DNA of 64,000 nt from Polynucleobacter finlandensis (GCF_018881755.1 NZ_JACVPS010000008.1:49067-113066), one strand, 5' to 3'. Counted from the stretch's first letter, positions 54,874 through 63,804 are shown. Translations and numbers: made by a program. Notes: generated from the letters alone by a model not told the origin.

Positions 54874-55062
54874 ATGAAACGAGTAGTAGATGTCTTTAAA
54901 AACAGAGGCCGCGAGCTGGTCTGGACCTACGTGGTTCACTTAGGAAACGATGAGTTTCATCCGGCACAAATTGATTTTGAAGTGGAGGCTTTAAGACTAT
55001 CGCAACTGGATAAGCGCGGCGCCGTTAACGAATTAAGCGCTAAGGCTAGACTGCCCAACTAA
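54874..55062 (+). CDS. Small conserved-looking protein of unknown function
   Basis: A 62-residue soluble protein (KRVVDVFKNRGRELVWTYVV, then HLGNDEFHPAQIDFEVEA). A ribosome site (AGGCGG) lies before the ATG. It is 31 bases downstream of the DUF4239-like gene. I do not recognise the family; the codon use looks normal for the window. Confidence 0.6.
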   Translation: MKRVVDVFKNRGRELVWTYVVHLGNDEFHPAQIDFEVEALRLSQLDKRGAVNELSAKARLPN

Positions 55063-55140
55063 GTTTGATGCAATGACCCCACAATGGTCATTGTCAATTA
55101 CCTTATTTATGATGTTGTCTGTAAATCTATTCAGCACATC

Positions 55141-55686
55141 ATGTCAAAAAAACGCTATCACCCCTTATCTATCTTCTTTCACTGGCTCGTATTTCTTCTC
55201 GTTGTAGCAGCGCTCGGCGTGATTGAATTAAAGGGGCAGTTTGTCAAAGGGAGTGAGCCTCGCGAGCTCTGTAAAACAATCCATAGTCTTTTGGGACAGC
55301 TCATATTTATCGCTATGGTATTGAGACTGGGTATTCGTATGATCTATGGTGTTCCAAAGCGCTCTGGAACAAGCCTATTATTTAGTCATTTGGCCACAGC
55401 AATGAATTGGTTGCTCTATTGCTTGCTGCTGACACTTCCCATCATGGGCCTTATTTTTCTGCAGGCAGGTGGTAAAGAGGTGCAATTCTTCAATTGGACA
55501 CTCCCCCAAGTGCTAAGCCCTGACCCATCCATCAAGAAGGTGTTCAAAGAACTCCATGAATGGCTAGGTAATGCGTTGTACTTCCTCATTGGAATTCATG
55601 CCCTGGTAGCTTTGTGGCACCATTACATCCTGAAAACCGATACACTTCTTCGCATGTTGAATAAATACGACCCTGAAAGCAAATAG
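55141..55686 (+). CDS. Cytochrome b561-family protein
   Basis: A 181-residue membrane cytochrome b with four helices. Haem-ligand histidines are in KRYHPLSIFFHWLVFLLVV (His7 and His14), KTIHSLLGQ and LIGIHALVALWHHYI. It likely moves electrons between quinol and a periplasmic acceptor such as superoxide. The frame extends to 55084, but the ATG at 55141 fits the family start. It is followed by a 58-residue membrane protein gene. Confidence 0.87.
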   Translation: MSKKRYHPLSIFFHWLVFLLVVAALGVIELKGQFVKGSEPRELCKTIHSLLGQLIFIAMVLRLGIRMIYGVPKRSGTSLLFSHLATAMNWLLYCLLLTLPIMGLIFLQAGGKEVQFFNWTLPQVLSPDPSIKKVFKELHEWLGNALYFLIGIHALVALWHHYILKTDTLLRMLNKYDPESK

Positions 55687-55699
55687 GAATATCTGGAAT

Positions 55700-55876
55700 A
55701 TGAAACCATTAAGCAAAAAAGCAAAGATTGCCGTCGCCTGGACAACCCTCATGACTGTGGTTGGCACTGCCATACTCCACCAATGGCAATTCTTCGCTCT
55801 AGGCCTCGCTTCAGTAGTCATGCTGCTAGTAGCAAACCACTTTGATTTATTAGATCCGCCAAACAATAAAAAATGA
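55700..55876 (+). CDS. Small two-helix membrane protein
   Basis: A 58-residue protein read directly from the DNA: KPLSKKAKIAVAWTTLMTVV, then a second hydrophobic segment FFALGLASVVMLLVANHF and a polar DPPNNKK end. It starts 13 bases after the cytochrome b561 stop, with AGGAA upstream, and has normal codon use. It may be a small partner of the cytochrome or an independent membrane protein; I do not know its function. Confidence 0.55.
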   Translation: MKPLSKKAKIAVAWTTLMTVVGTAILHQWQFFALGLASVVMLLVANHFDLLDPPNNKK

Positions 55877-55904
55877 GGTCAGATTCTTTGGGAATATGAC
55901 CTCA
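55868..55904 (-). terminator. Rho-independent terminator (minus strand)
   Basis: TGAGGTCA pairs with TGACCTCA, and on the minus strand the stem is followed by a T run. It ends the Old Yellow Enzyme gene and overlaps the end of the small membrane protein gene. Confidence 0.75.
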
Positions 55905-55948
55905 TCGACTGTCACCTCACTAGCGTGACTGTGTATTTTTCTATCTCA

Positions 55949-57055
55949 TCATAATGCTGGGTAATCGGTGTAACCCACTTCCGCCCCACCGTAGAAGGTT
56001 GCACGGTTATAAGGATTTAATGGGGCGTTCTTTTCAAAACGCTCAGCTAAATCCGGATTGGAAATATACAAACGGCCATAAGCAACTGCATCAGCCAAAC
56101 CGTCTTCCAATACCTTCTCACCCATTGCTTGATCATATCCACCAGCACTGATGAATTTTCCTTGATAGGCCTTGCGGAATATCTCTGAAGTAACTGGAGC
56201 ATCTTCGTACACTTGATCATTACCGCCCGCACTGGTTGAGCGTGGCTCAATCATGTGTACATACGCCAAGTGATAGCTATTTAATTTTTGAATGGCTGCA
56301 CCAAATAAAGCAACTGGATCGCTATCACTCATGTCATTAAATTGACCATAAGGGGATAGACGCACACCAATTCGATCGCTTGGAAATACTTTGGCAACAG
56401 CATCGATGACTTCACCAAGCAAGCGTAGGCGATTCTCAATTGAGCCGCCATATTGATCTGTGCGTTGGTTGGTTTTGTCTTGCAAGAACTGATCCAAGAG
56501 ATAACCGTTGGCAGCATGAATTTCTACACCATCAAATCCTGCAGACTTAGCGTTCTGAGCTGCCGTCTCATACTCCTTAATCAATCGAGCTATATCATCA
56601 GATGTCATAGCCTTAGGGGTTTCGTAGTCATGCAACTGCCAATCAGCGCCATAGGTTTGGCCTGCAGCAGCAATAGCAGAAGGCGCCTCTGGCACACCTT
56701 GTTCTGGATGCAATGATGAATGGGAAATTCGACCCACATGCCATAACTGGGCAACGATAGAACCACCCTTCGTATGAACCGCCTCAACAATCTCTTTCCA
56801 AGCAGCAGTTTGCTCGGCAGAATAAATTCCAGGAGTTGCTGGGTAACCCATACCTAAAGGGGAAATTTGAGTAGCCTCAGTAATAATCAAACCAGCACTC
56901 GCACGCTGGGCGTAATACGTTTTGGCTAATGGATGTGGTACATCACCAGCTACGGCACGCATTCTAGTTAACGGCGCCATGACTAAACGATTCTTCAACT
57001 CAATCGAACCGAGCTTTACTGGGGTAAACATGATTTCTTTTCCGGACATTGCCAT
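55949..57055 (-). CDS. Old Yellow Enzyme-family alkene reductase
   Basis: A 368-residue FMN-dependent ene-reductase. NRLVMAPLTRMRA is the N-terminal FMN motif; HAANGYLLDQFLQDKTNQR contains the catalytic His/Asn pair; YGRLYISNPDLAERF ends the barrel. It reduces activated alkenes or nitro compounds (NemA/xenobiotic reductase group). ATG at 57055 or 57031 could start it. It lies 63 bases downstream of oxyR on the same strand, with a large hairpin between them. Confidence 0.9.
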   Translation of the reverse strand: MAMSGKEIMFTPVKLGSIELKNRLVMAPLTRMRAVAGDVPHPLAKTYYAQRASAGLIITEATQISPLGMGYPATPGIYSAEQTAAWKEIVEAVHTKGGSIVAQLWHVGRISHSSLHPEQGVPEAPSAIAAAGQTYGADWQLHDYETPKAMTSDDIARLIKEYETAAQNAKSAGFDGVEIHAANGYLLDQFLQDKTNQRTDQYGGSIENRLRLLGEVIDAVAKVFPSDRIGVRLSPYGQFNDMSDSDPVALFGAAIQKLNSYHLAYVHMIEPRSTSAGGNDQVYEDAPVTSEIFRKAYQGKFISAGGYDQAMGEKVLEDGLADAVAYGRLYISNPDLAERFEKNAPLNPYNRATFYGGAEVGYTDYPAL

Positions 57056-57081
57056 CTTTCTTTTCTATAAAACACATCATC

Positions 57082-57123
57082 GTGAAGCAAGACTGTAGCA
57101 AAATTGCTGCAGTCTTGCTCACG
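57082..57123. repeat. Large hairpin between oxyR and the ene-reductase gene
   Basis: AGCAAGACTGTAG pairs with CTGCAGTCTTGCT (one mismatch or wobble), flanked by GTG/CAC, with a CAAAATTG loop. It spans the oxyR stop codon. It lacks a T tract, so it is not a standard terminator; it could stabilise or process the mRNA. Confidence 0.6.
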
Positions 57124-58063
57124 CACGAATACCTTTACGTTTACCGCGACTGATTCTAATGCTCGCTCCAAAGCGCTCCTGAATACAATCCGACAGCACT
57201 TGAAACTCTTCTAGGCGAGCAGTAGAGGAGCGCGCAACCAGTGCAATAACACGCTTAGGAGTGGGCGTCGCTAGTGGTCTGGCGACTAACTCAGTGTTAT
57301 TGAGCAAACCGCCCTTCACAGCCATCTCTGGAAGCAATGCGATGCCCATTCCTGACTCGACCATTTGGAGTAATGTCAGTAGGCTGGTAGCCTCCATACC
57401 TTCAGCATTACGAATATCTGATCTCTTGCAAGCCTGCAGGCTGTGGTCACGCAGGCAATGCCCCTCTTCAAGCAAAAGCAGTCTCTCAGCCATCTTGGCC
57501 GGCAAATGCACCTCTTTGCCTTTGAGTGCAGGATCATCTGCTCGAGCAACTAACCAGAACTCATCATTCAATAGCTCTTTAACCAACAAACCATTGACGT
57601 CATAAGGTAGGGCAATTAAGGCGAAATCTAACTGATGATCGGCAAGTCTAGCCAGTAAATTTGCGGTCAAATCTTCACGTAAGGTGATTTTCAAACTTGG
57701 AAAGCGATTGCGAATTTCTGGCAAAACCTGTGGCAATAGAAAAGGTGCAATAGTTGGGATGACTCCTAGGCGGATTGTGGCGGTCATTGGCTTGGCTGCC
57801 CCATCAGCGTACTCAACCAAGTCCTCAGAAGCCGCCAGAATAGCCTTAGCTCGCTCTAAAACCTCTAAGCCAATAGGTGTGATGGATACATTCTGTCGAT
57901 CTCGCTCCACCAAGCGAATCCCTAGGCTATCTTCCAACTCCTTTAGCCCTGCGCTCAAGGTTGACTGGCCCACAAAACAAGCTTGTGCAGCACGCGTGAA
58001 GTTCAACTCTTTAGCTAATGCCACAAAGTAACTGAGCTGTCTCAGTGAAGGTAGATAGGCCAT
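57119..58063 (-). CDS. oxyR: Peroxide-sensing LysR-type regulator OxyR
   Basis: A 314-residue LysR regulator. The HTH is in the first 65 residues (RAAQACFVGQSTLSAGLKEL). The redox cysteines are Cys203 in LLEEGHCLRDHSLQ and Cys212, nine residues apart as in OxyR. It activates peroxide-defence genes when oxidised. It is divergent from rubrerythrin, with an inverted repeat just upstream that could be its operator. It likely also represses itself. Confidence 0.93.
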   Translation of the reverse strand: MAYLPSLRQLSYFVALAKELNFTRAAQACFVGQSTLSAGLKELEDSLGIRLVERDRQNVSITPIGLEVLERAKAILAASEDLVEYADGAAKPMTATIRLGVIPTIAPFLLPQVLPEIRNRFPSLKITLREDLTANLLARLADHQLDFALIALPYDVNGLLVKELLNDEFWLVARADDPALKGKEVHLPAKMAERLLLLEEGHCLRDHSLQACKRSDIRNAEGMEATSLLTLLQMVESGMGIALLPEMAVKGGLLNNTELVARPLATPTPKRVIALVARSSTARLEEFQVLSDCIQERFGASIRISRGKRKGIRA

Positions 58064-58076
58064 ATTCCCCGATTTC

Positions 58077-58103
58077 CTATTTATCTAATATTTCGATAAA
58101 TAG
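58077..58103. promoter_or_regulatory. Probable OxyR operator
   Basis: CTATTTATC and GATAAATAG are perfect nine-base inverted repeats with nine bases between. The site lies 14 bases upstream of the oxyR start and abuts the -35 region implied by TGATAAT at 58125-58131, which fits LysR-type activation of the rubrerythrin gene and autorepression of oxyR. Confidence 0.6.
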
Positions 58104-58231
58104 TATCATTATTATTCATTGGACTGATAATAATTTAAAGCTCAAAATCCATCCCATGGTTGAGCAAAAGGCAATGAAATAGCCCTCTTCTCATTAAACG
58201 GATTTTTACACTTTACAAAGAGGAATCAACA

Positions 58232-58717
58232 ATGGCACGTCCTGAAATTAAAACAATCCAAAATCTCGAGTCTGCATTTGCTGGCGAGTCCATGGCTCAT
58301 ATCAAATATCGTTACTTTGCCAAGTTGGCACGCGCGGCAGGTGATCAAGAGACGGCAAAAATCTTTGAGGCAACGGCTGATCAAGAAGTGATGCATGCCT
58401 TCGGTCATCTCGATTTGCTCTACCCTGCAAGCACGATTACCCCAACCCGTGCATTGGAGATTGCGATTGAAGGTGAAACCTATGAATACACTGAAATGTA
58501 CCCAAGCTTCCGCAAAACCGCTGTCGAGGAAGGTAACTCTGCAGCCATTCAAGAAATTGATGAGCAAATTGCTGAATCTAAAGAGCATGCCGAGCAATTC
58601 CAAGCAATGTTGGTAAAAGCAGCTAAACGCTTTGCTGCCTTGGCTAATGTAGAGGAGCGTCATGCTAACCACTACAAAAAAGCCTTGGAAAGCGCTATAG
58701 CATTTGCAGCCAAATAA
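58232..58717 (+). CDS. Rubrerythrin (diiron domain only)
   Basis: A 161-residue four-helix diiron peroxidase. The diiron Glu/His ligands lie in NLESAFAGESMAHIKYR, EATADQEVMHAFGHL, EGETYEYTEMY and EIDEQIAESKEHAEQ. It reduces hydrogen peroxide using electrons from rubredoxin. The usual C-terminal rubredoxin domain is missing; a separate rubredoxin gene follows at 58781. AGAGGAATC lies before the ATG. Confidence 0.9.
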   Translation: MARPEIKTIQNLESAFAGESMAHIKYRYFAKLARAAGDQETAKIFEATADQEVMHAFGHLDLLYPASTITPTRALEIAIEGETYEYTEMYPSFRKTAVEEGNSAAIQEIDEQIAESKEHAEQFQAMLVKAAKRFAALANVEERHANHYKKALESAIAFAAK

Positions 58718-58780
58718 GCTGCCTCAAGAATTAATTCGAAATTAAATTTAAACTCATCACTATTGAACGAAGGAATGATT

Positions 58781-58948
58781 ATGAAATCTTGGCAATGTAT
58801 CGTGTGTGGCTTCATCTATGACGAAGCAAAAGGCATCCCAGAAGATGGTATCGCTGCGGGAACTGCTTGGGCTGATGTGCCTGCAGATTGGGAATGCCCA
58901 GACTGCGGTGTAGCCAAATCTGACTTTGAAATGGTTCAGATCGGCTAA
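58781..58948 (+). CDS. Rubredoxin
   Basis: A 55-residue iron protein. [15 protein letters not shown] and [12 protein letters not shown] hold the four Cys iron ligands in two CxxC-G pairs. It carries electrons from the reductase to rubrerythrin or another acceptor. The ATG at 58781 has AAGGA six bases upstream; earlier ATG and TTG codons lie too close to that site. Confidence 0.93.
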   Translation: MKSWQCIVCGFIYDEAKGIPEDGIAAGTAWADVPADWECPDCGVAKSDFEMVQIG

Positions 58949-58996
58949 TCAAGCCCCATCTTTATCGCAATTGAATGTATTACTAGGAGCCCAGCT

Positions 58997-60163
58997 TTGG
59001 ATCACAATACGCAACAATCACAATCCGCCATTGTCATCATTGGCAGCGGATTGGCTGGCTTCACCGTCATTCGCGAAATCCGCAAATTAGATAAAGCAAT
59101 CCCTATTACCCTGATCACTCGTGAGCCAGGGTACTTCTACTCAAAGCCAATGCTTTCAACCGCGCTGGCGAGCAAAAAAGAGGCTAAGCAACTCATCTCT
59201 ACACCACAAGATGGCATGGCTAGCCAGCTAGAGCTCACCATCATGAGTGAGGCTGAAGTGAGTAGCATTGATGCAGACCTGCAAACCGTAGTGACCAATA
59301 AAGGCACTCTCTCGTACAGCAAGTTAGTGATGGCCTTAGGGGCTGATCAAATTCGTCTTGCCCTTCAAGGTAATGCTGCGAATGAAGTGCTTACCGTAAA
59401 CGACTTAGAAGACTATGCAAAGTTCCGCGAAGCTATTGCAGGGAAAAAGAAGATAGCAATATTAGGCGCAGGCTTAATTGGCTGTGAGTTTGCAAACGAT
59501 CTAGTTCTTGGTTCTTATGAAGTAGACGTCATTGACCTAGCACCACAAGCTTTAGGACGCCTCTTACCAAAGGAATCTGCTCAAGAATTACAAAACAAAC
59601 TCAGTGATGCGGGTGTGCGCTGGCACTTCGGCACAACTGTGCAATCAATTGATCGCACTGGTAGCCATTTGCAAATCACCCTTGCCAACGGCAATACGAT
59701 TGAGAGCGATGTGGTTCTTTCTGCTGTTGGCTTAAGGCCTAGATTAGAGCTGGCCAAGGCTGCTGGCTTATGTACAAGTATGGGCATTCAGGTCAATCGC
59801 CATTTAGAAACCAGTGCAAAAAATATCTACTCACTAGGCGACTGCGCTGAAGTGGAAGGTTTGGTATTGCCCTATGTGATGCCGATCATGCAGGCTGCAA
59901 GAGCGCTTGCACCTACCCTCCTGGGCCAAGATACTGCTTTGAGCTACCCTGCCATGCCAGTGATGGTGAAGACCCCGGCCCTACCTACCATCGTGTCCCC
60001 GCCTGCTAAAGATGCAATTGGCTCTTGGAAAATCACCCCCGTTGAAGGCGGCTTAGAAGCCCGTTTTGAATCTGCTGATAGTAAACTTCTCGGCTTCGTG
60101 CTGATGGGGAGTGCAACTACTCAACGCGGCGCCCTGACTAAAGAGTTGCCTGTAATCCTGTAA
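58997..60163 (+). CDS. Rubredoxin-NAD(+) reductase-like FAD protein
   Basis: A 388-residue FAD/NAD-dependent oxidoreductase. The start is a TTG with AGGAG seven bases upstream. VIIGSGLAGFTVIREIRKLD is the FAD motif, ILGAGLIGCEFANDLVLGSY the NAD motif, and NIYSLGDCAEVEGLVLPY the second FAD motif. It matches rubredoxin reductases in size. It completes the module rubrerythrin-rubredoxin-reductase under OxyR. Confidence 0.88.
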   Translation: MDHNTQQSQSAIVIIGSGLAGFTVIREIRKLDKAIPITLITREPGYFYSKPMLSTALASKKEAKQLISTPQDGMASQLELTIMSEAEVSSIDADLQTVVTNKGTLSYSKLVMALGADQIRLALQGNAANEVLTVNDLEDYAKFREAIAGKKKIAILGAGLIGCEFANDLVLGSYEVDVIDLAPQALGRLLPKESAQELQNKLSDAGVRWHFGTTVQSIDRTGSHLQITLANGNTIESDVVLSAVGLRPRLELAKAAGLCTSMGIQVNRHLETSAKNIYSLGDCAEVEGLVLPYVMPIMQAARALAPTLLGQDTALSYPAMPVMVKTPALPTIVSPPAKDAIGSWKITPVEGGLEARFESADSKLLGFVLMGSATTQRGALTKELPVIL

Positions 60164-60184
60164 CAAGGCTTAATTGATCCATAG

Positions 60185-60210
60185 AAAAGGCCCGCATCTG
60201 CGGGCCTTTT
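60185..60210. terminator. Bidirectional Rho-independent terminator
   Basis: AAAAGGCCCGCA pairs with TGCGGGCCTTTT around TC. It lies between the convergent reductase and PuuD-like genes. Confidence 0.9.
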
Positions 60211-60254
60211 CTGTAATGCGGAAGTGCTAACGAAGCAATTAATTAGGCGGCTAA

Positions 60255-60848
60255 CTAAGCAACCACTACAAACCAAGTAGTGTTGTGTGATTGAGCAACC
60301 ATCAAGAACAACATTGGAATTGATAACAATGTATTCAAGCGTGAAGTCAACATCGCAATGCGTGCAGATTTAGCTTTTACGTCAGCTTCAACAGTAACGA
60401 TACCAAGGGCACGTTTCTGATTTGGCCAAATGATGAACCATACGTTAAAGGCCATGACCAAAGCTATCCACATACCCAAGCCAATGGCACGGAATGGCGC
60501 TTGCAATGTAAAGGCTTGATGAGCGTAACCGTTCAATGTAGCAACGATTAAACCAGTCAACACAGTAAACAAAGCTGCCCAACGGAACCAGAACAATGCG
60601 GCTGGAGCAATCACTTTACCAATTGCTGGCTTTTGCTCGTCAGGGATTTTTGGCATCGATGGAATCTGGACAAAATTGAAGTACCAGAGCAAACCAATCC
60701 ACATTACGCCAAACATCACGTGTAACCAACGGAATACGAAAGGCAGCTCGGCAGAACCAAAATTACCACCTAAGGCCAGAATAATCAGAACGAGCAGCAC
60801 AAAACCAGCTAAAACCGTGCGTCCCAATGAGGTCAATATTGATGCCAT
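60255..60848 (-). CDS. PuuD-like membrane protein (membrane domain only)
   Basis: A 197-residue protein with about five helices, matching the N-terminal membrane domain of urate hydroxylase PuuD (DUF989-like): FVFRWLHVMFGVMWIGLLWYFN, WFRWAALFTVLTG and NVWFIIWPNQKRAL. The C-terminal cytochrome c domain of PuuD is absent (no CxxCH). The start at 60848 has AGGAG upstream; the frame extends to 60920 without a site. The reaction is unknown. Confidence 0.8.
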   Translation of the reverse strand: MASILTSLGRTVLAGFVLLVLIILALGGNFGSAELPFVFRWLHVMFGVMWIGLLWYFNFVQIPSMPKIPDEQKPAIGKVIAPAALFWFRWAALFTVLTGLIVATLNGYAHQAFTLQAPFRAIGLGMWIALVMAFNVWFIIWPNQKRALGIVTVEADVKAKSARIAMLTSRLNTLLSIPMLFLMVAQSHNTTWFVVVA

Positions 60849-60984
60849 GTGAGGATCTCCTATATATATGAATGCGCTGTAACTATAAACGATTCTGCTG
60901 TTTTTGTTTATCTGACCCAAAATTGGGATTTCTTACTTAAAATAGGTACTTAGCCAACTTTGGCAGCTTGTTTTAAAGACCCAT

Positions 60985-61929
60985 ATGACCAGCCATTTAA
61001 GCCCTAGCCCCCATAAACGAATTTACATTCAGGAAGTGGTCACGCGGGATGGATTTCAGGCTGAAAGTGCCTTTATCCCAACTGAGGAAAAGATTGCTCT
61101 GATTGATCGACTCAGTAATGCGGGTTACGCCAAAATTGAAGTGAGCTCATTCACCAGCCCCAAAGCCATACCGATGTTGGCAGATGCTGAAGCGGTGATG
61201 CAAGGCATCAATCGCGTTCCTGGTGTGGAGTACACCGTTTTAATTCCAAATCTCAAGGGGGCTGAACGTGCGATTGCTGTTGGCGTAGATGAATTCAATC
61301 TCGTGATGTCGGTGAGCGAGACCCACAATCAGGCCAATCTCAAGATGGGTCGTGAAGATTCATTTAAGGGCTTAAGCTCAGTTATTGATCTGGCGCACTC
61401 TAACAAGATTGCAGTCAATATTTCTTTATCAACGAGTTTTGGCTGCCCAATGTCTGGCATCACCCCCCTCAAAGAATTAATGCACTGGATTGACCGATTT
61501 TCGGAAAAAGGCATTCGTGGCATTACGGTTTGCGATACCACTGGCATGGCTAACCCAGCCCAAGTTCAGGAAGTCTGTGAAACGGTCCAAGCTAAGCACC
61601 CCAACCTACAGTGGACCCTGCACTTCCACAACACCCGTGGCATGGGTCTGGCCAACGCTCTTGCAGCTGTTCATAGCGGTATAGATCGCTTTGACTCCTC
61701 GCTTGGTGGCTTAGGTGGCTGCCCCTATGCCCCCGGCGCTACCGGCAATATCTGCACTGAAGAACTGGTGCACATGCTTGATCTCATGGGTCTTAAAACC
61801 CATATGCAGATTGATACGCTTCTAGAATGCTCTAAGGATTTACAAAACATCGTTGGTAGAACTTTACCCAGCCAATTACTGATGGCTGGTAAAGTAGATC
61901 GCGTGTACAAAGCACCTTGCCAGATCTAG
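60985..61929 (+). CDS. Hydroxymethylglutaryl-CoA lyase
   Basis: A 314-residue TIM-barrel lyase that splits HMG-CoA into acetoacetate and acetyl-CoA, in leucine breakdown. VVTRDGFQAES holds the metal Asp and Arg, TLHFHNTRGMGLANAL the metal histidines, and LGGCPYAPGATGN the catalytic Cys. It is followed by a Bug gene whose frame overlaps its end. Together with 3-hydroxybutyrate dehydrogenase at 63013 it suggests ketone-body metabolism. Confidence 0.93.
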   Translation: MTSHLSPSPHKRIYIQEVVTRDGFQAESAFIPTEEKIALIDRLSNAGYAKIEVSSFTSPKAIPMLADAEAVMQGINRVPGVEYTVLIPNLKGAERAIAVGVDEFNLVMSVSETHNQANLKMGREDSFKGLSSVIDLAHSNKIAVNISLSTSFGCPMSGITPLKELMHWIDRFSEKGIRGITVCDTTGMANPAQVQEVCETVQAKHPNLQWTLHFHNTRGMGLANALAAVHSGIDRFDSSLGGLGGCPYAPGATGNICTEELVHMLDLMGLKTHMQIDTLLECSKDLQNIVGRTLPSQLLMAGKVDRVYKAPCQI

Positions 61930-61970
61930 TAAACACTCAAAAAAAATTAAACAATATCCGAGACAAGATC

Positions 61971-62951
61971 ATGAAACCATCCTTCTTAGTTAAATCTATT
62001 CTTGCTTTTGCTATCGTGTTTTTAAGTGCTAGCTCAGCATTGAACGCACAAGAATTTCCGCCAAAGAAAACAATCACGATGGTGGTTGGCTTTGCTGCAG
62101 GTGGATCTGCTGATAACGCGGCTCGCATCATTGCCAAAAAACTGAGTGAGGATCTTGGGCAGAATGTGATTGTCGATAACAAGCCTGGTGCCGGTGGAAA
62201 TATTGCCCACGCTTTTACTGCGAATGCGCCAACCGATGGATCGGTGATTTTGTTTGGCTCGATTGGACCGCTTTCGATTGCTCCTCACTTGATGAAGTTG
62301 CCTTACGATCCTCAAAAAGATTTGGCGCCCCTCACTATGGGTGTGACCTTCCCCAATGTCTTGGTAGTGATTCCAGAGTTGGACATTAAGACTCTCAAAG
62401 AGTACGTAGCGTATGCGAAGAAGAATCCCGGAAAAATTACTTTTGCCTCTACTGGAAGCGGCTCAGCCTCACACCTACAGGGCGAACTCTTCAACGTTAG
62501 AGCAGATATCGATACGGTTCACGTACCTTATAAGGGAGGTAGTCCAGCGATGGTTGACTTGCTCGGCGGCAGAGTCTCTTCTTACTATTCAGCATTGGCA
62601 ACCGCAGAGCCTTACATCAAGAGCGGCAAACTGATTCCGATTGCTAGCACTGGACTAAAGCGTGCACCTACCCTGCCAAATGTTCCTACGATCGCAGAGT
62701 CAGGCTACCCAGGCTTTGATGCTGTCAACTGGTACGCATTCGTGGCTCCAGGCAAAACACCTGAAGTCATTTTAGATAAATGGAATAAAGCCTTAGTTGC
62801 CGTGTTGACCGATAAAGTAACCAATAAGCAATTAGCTGAACATGGCTTAACACCCAATCCAGGATCGCGTGAAGATTTAGCCAAATATATTGCGAGTCAA
62901 TCTGCCACTTGGGGCAAGATTATTGCTGACAGAAAAATTACCGCCGAGTAA
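61971..62951 (+). CDS. Bug-family (TctC) periplasmic solute-binding protein
   Basis: A 326-residue Bug protein. Signal peptide ends near ALNAQEFPP. The ligand loop is MVVGFAAGGSADNAARI, a variant (AAGGSAD) of PPGGxxD. VIVDNKPGAGGNIAHA and HVPYKGGSPAMVDL follow. The frame reaches 61917 inside the lyase gene; the ATG at 61971 starts the signal peptide. The ligand is unknown but the lyase neighbour hints at a branched-chain or dicarboxylic acid. Confidence 0.9.
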   Translation: MKPSFLVKSILAFAIVFLSASSALNAQEFPPKKTITMVVGFAAGGSADNAARIIAKKLSEDLGQNVIVDNKPGAGGNIAHAFTANAPTDGSVILFGSIGPLSIAPHLMKLPYDPQKDLAPLTMGVTFPNVLVVIPELDIKTLKEYVAYAKKNPGKITFASTGSGSASHLQGELFNVRADIDTVHVPYKGGSPAMVDLLGGRVSSYYSALATAEPYIKSGKLIPIASTGLKRAPTLPNVPTIAESGYPGFDAVNWYAFVAPGKTPEVILDKWNKALVAVLTDKVTNKQLAEHGLTPNPGSREDLAKYIASQSATWGKIIADRKITAE

Positions 62952-63012
62952 GGATTGATTCTGAACCTACTCAGCGGTATTGATGCCAAGAAGTGAGTAT
63001 CTGCAAGTCAAT

Positions 63013-63804
63013 CTATTGAGCAGTCCAACCACCATCCATATTCCAAGCAACACCTCTTACCTCTGAGGCATCGGGCCCGCAGAGAAACACTGCTAAGGCA
63101 GCCAGCTGTTCTGGGCTTACGAATTCACCAGAAGGTTGTTTCTCAGAAACCAAGGCAATCTTCGCGGCGTCATTCGAGATGTGCTCACGTTCCGCTCTAG
63201 CATCCACTTGCTTTTGAACCAATGGCGTTAAAACCCAACCAGGACAAATAGCGTTACACGTAATACCAGTGCGCGCATTTTCAAGAGCGGTGACTTTGGT
63301 TAAACCAACAATGCCATGCTTAGCAGCAACGTAGGCTGCTTTTTGGGTTGAAGCGACCAAGCCATGCACTGAGGCTATATTAATAATGCGCCCCCAGTTA
63401 CGCTTTTGCATTCCAGGAAGTGCGTGGTGAGTTGTATGAAAAGCAGAGCTCAAGTTAATTGCAATAATGGCATCCCATTTATCGGCTGGAAAATCTTCAA
63501 GATTGGCTGTGTACTGAATGCCCGCATTGTTCACCAATATGTCGAGCGCCCCAAAGCGTTTTTCGGTTTGCTTAATAAGATCTTCAATTTCAGCGGGCTT
63601 GCTCATATCAGCGCCGTGGTAATCCACTTCTACGCCACAAGCCTTAATTTGTGCAATGGCAGCGTCTTTTTCACCAAAACCATTGACCATAATATTGACA
63701 CCCTGCTTTGCCAGGGCAATTGCCATACCCAGACCAATACCGCTGGTGGAACCTGTTACCAGGGCTGTTTTACCTTTTAATGTAGACATATCCGTATTCG
63801 CCAT
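63013..63804 (-). CDS. D-3-hydroxybutyrate dehydrogenase (SDR)
   Basis: A 263-residue short-chain dehydrogenase. GSTSGIGLGMAIALAK binds NAD; NNAGIQYTA and the catalytic Ser/Tyr/Lys (IASVHGLVAS and YVAAKHGIVG) fit D-3-hydroxybutyrate dehydrogenase; TGITCNAICPGWVLTPL is a close match. It links 3-hydroxybutyrate, possibly from PHB, to acetoacetate. The ATG at 63804 is used; ATG at 63789 is an alternative. Confidence 0.9.
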   Translation of the reverse strand: MANTDMSTLKGKTALVTGSTSGIGLGMAIALAKQGVNIMVNGFGEKDAAIAQIKACGVEVDYHGADMSKPAEIEDLIKQTEKRFGALDILVNNAGIQYTANLEDFPADKWDAIIAINLSSAFHTTHHALPGMQKRNWGRIINIASVHGLVASTQKAAYVAAKHGIVGLTKVTALENARTGITCNAICPGWVLTPLVQKQVDARAEREHISNDAAKIALVSEKQPSGEFVSPEQLAALAVFLCGPDASEVRGVAWNMDGGWTAQ

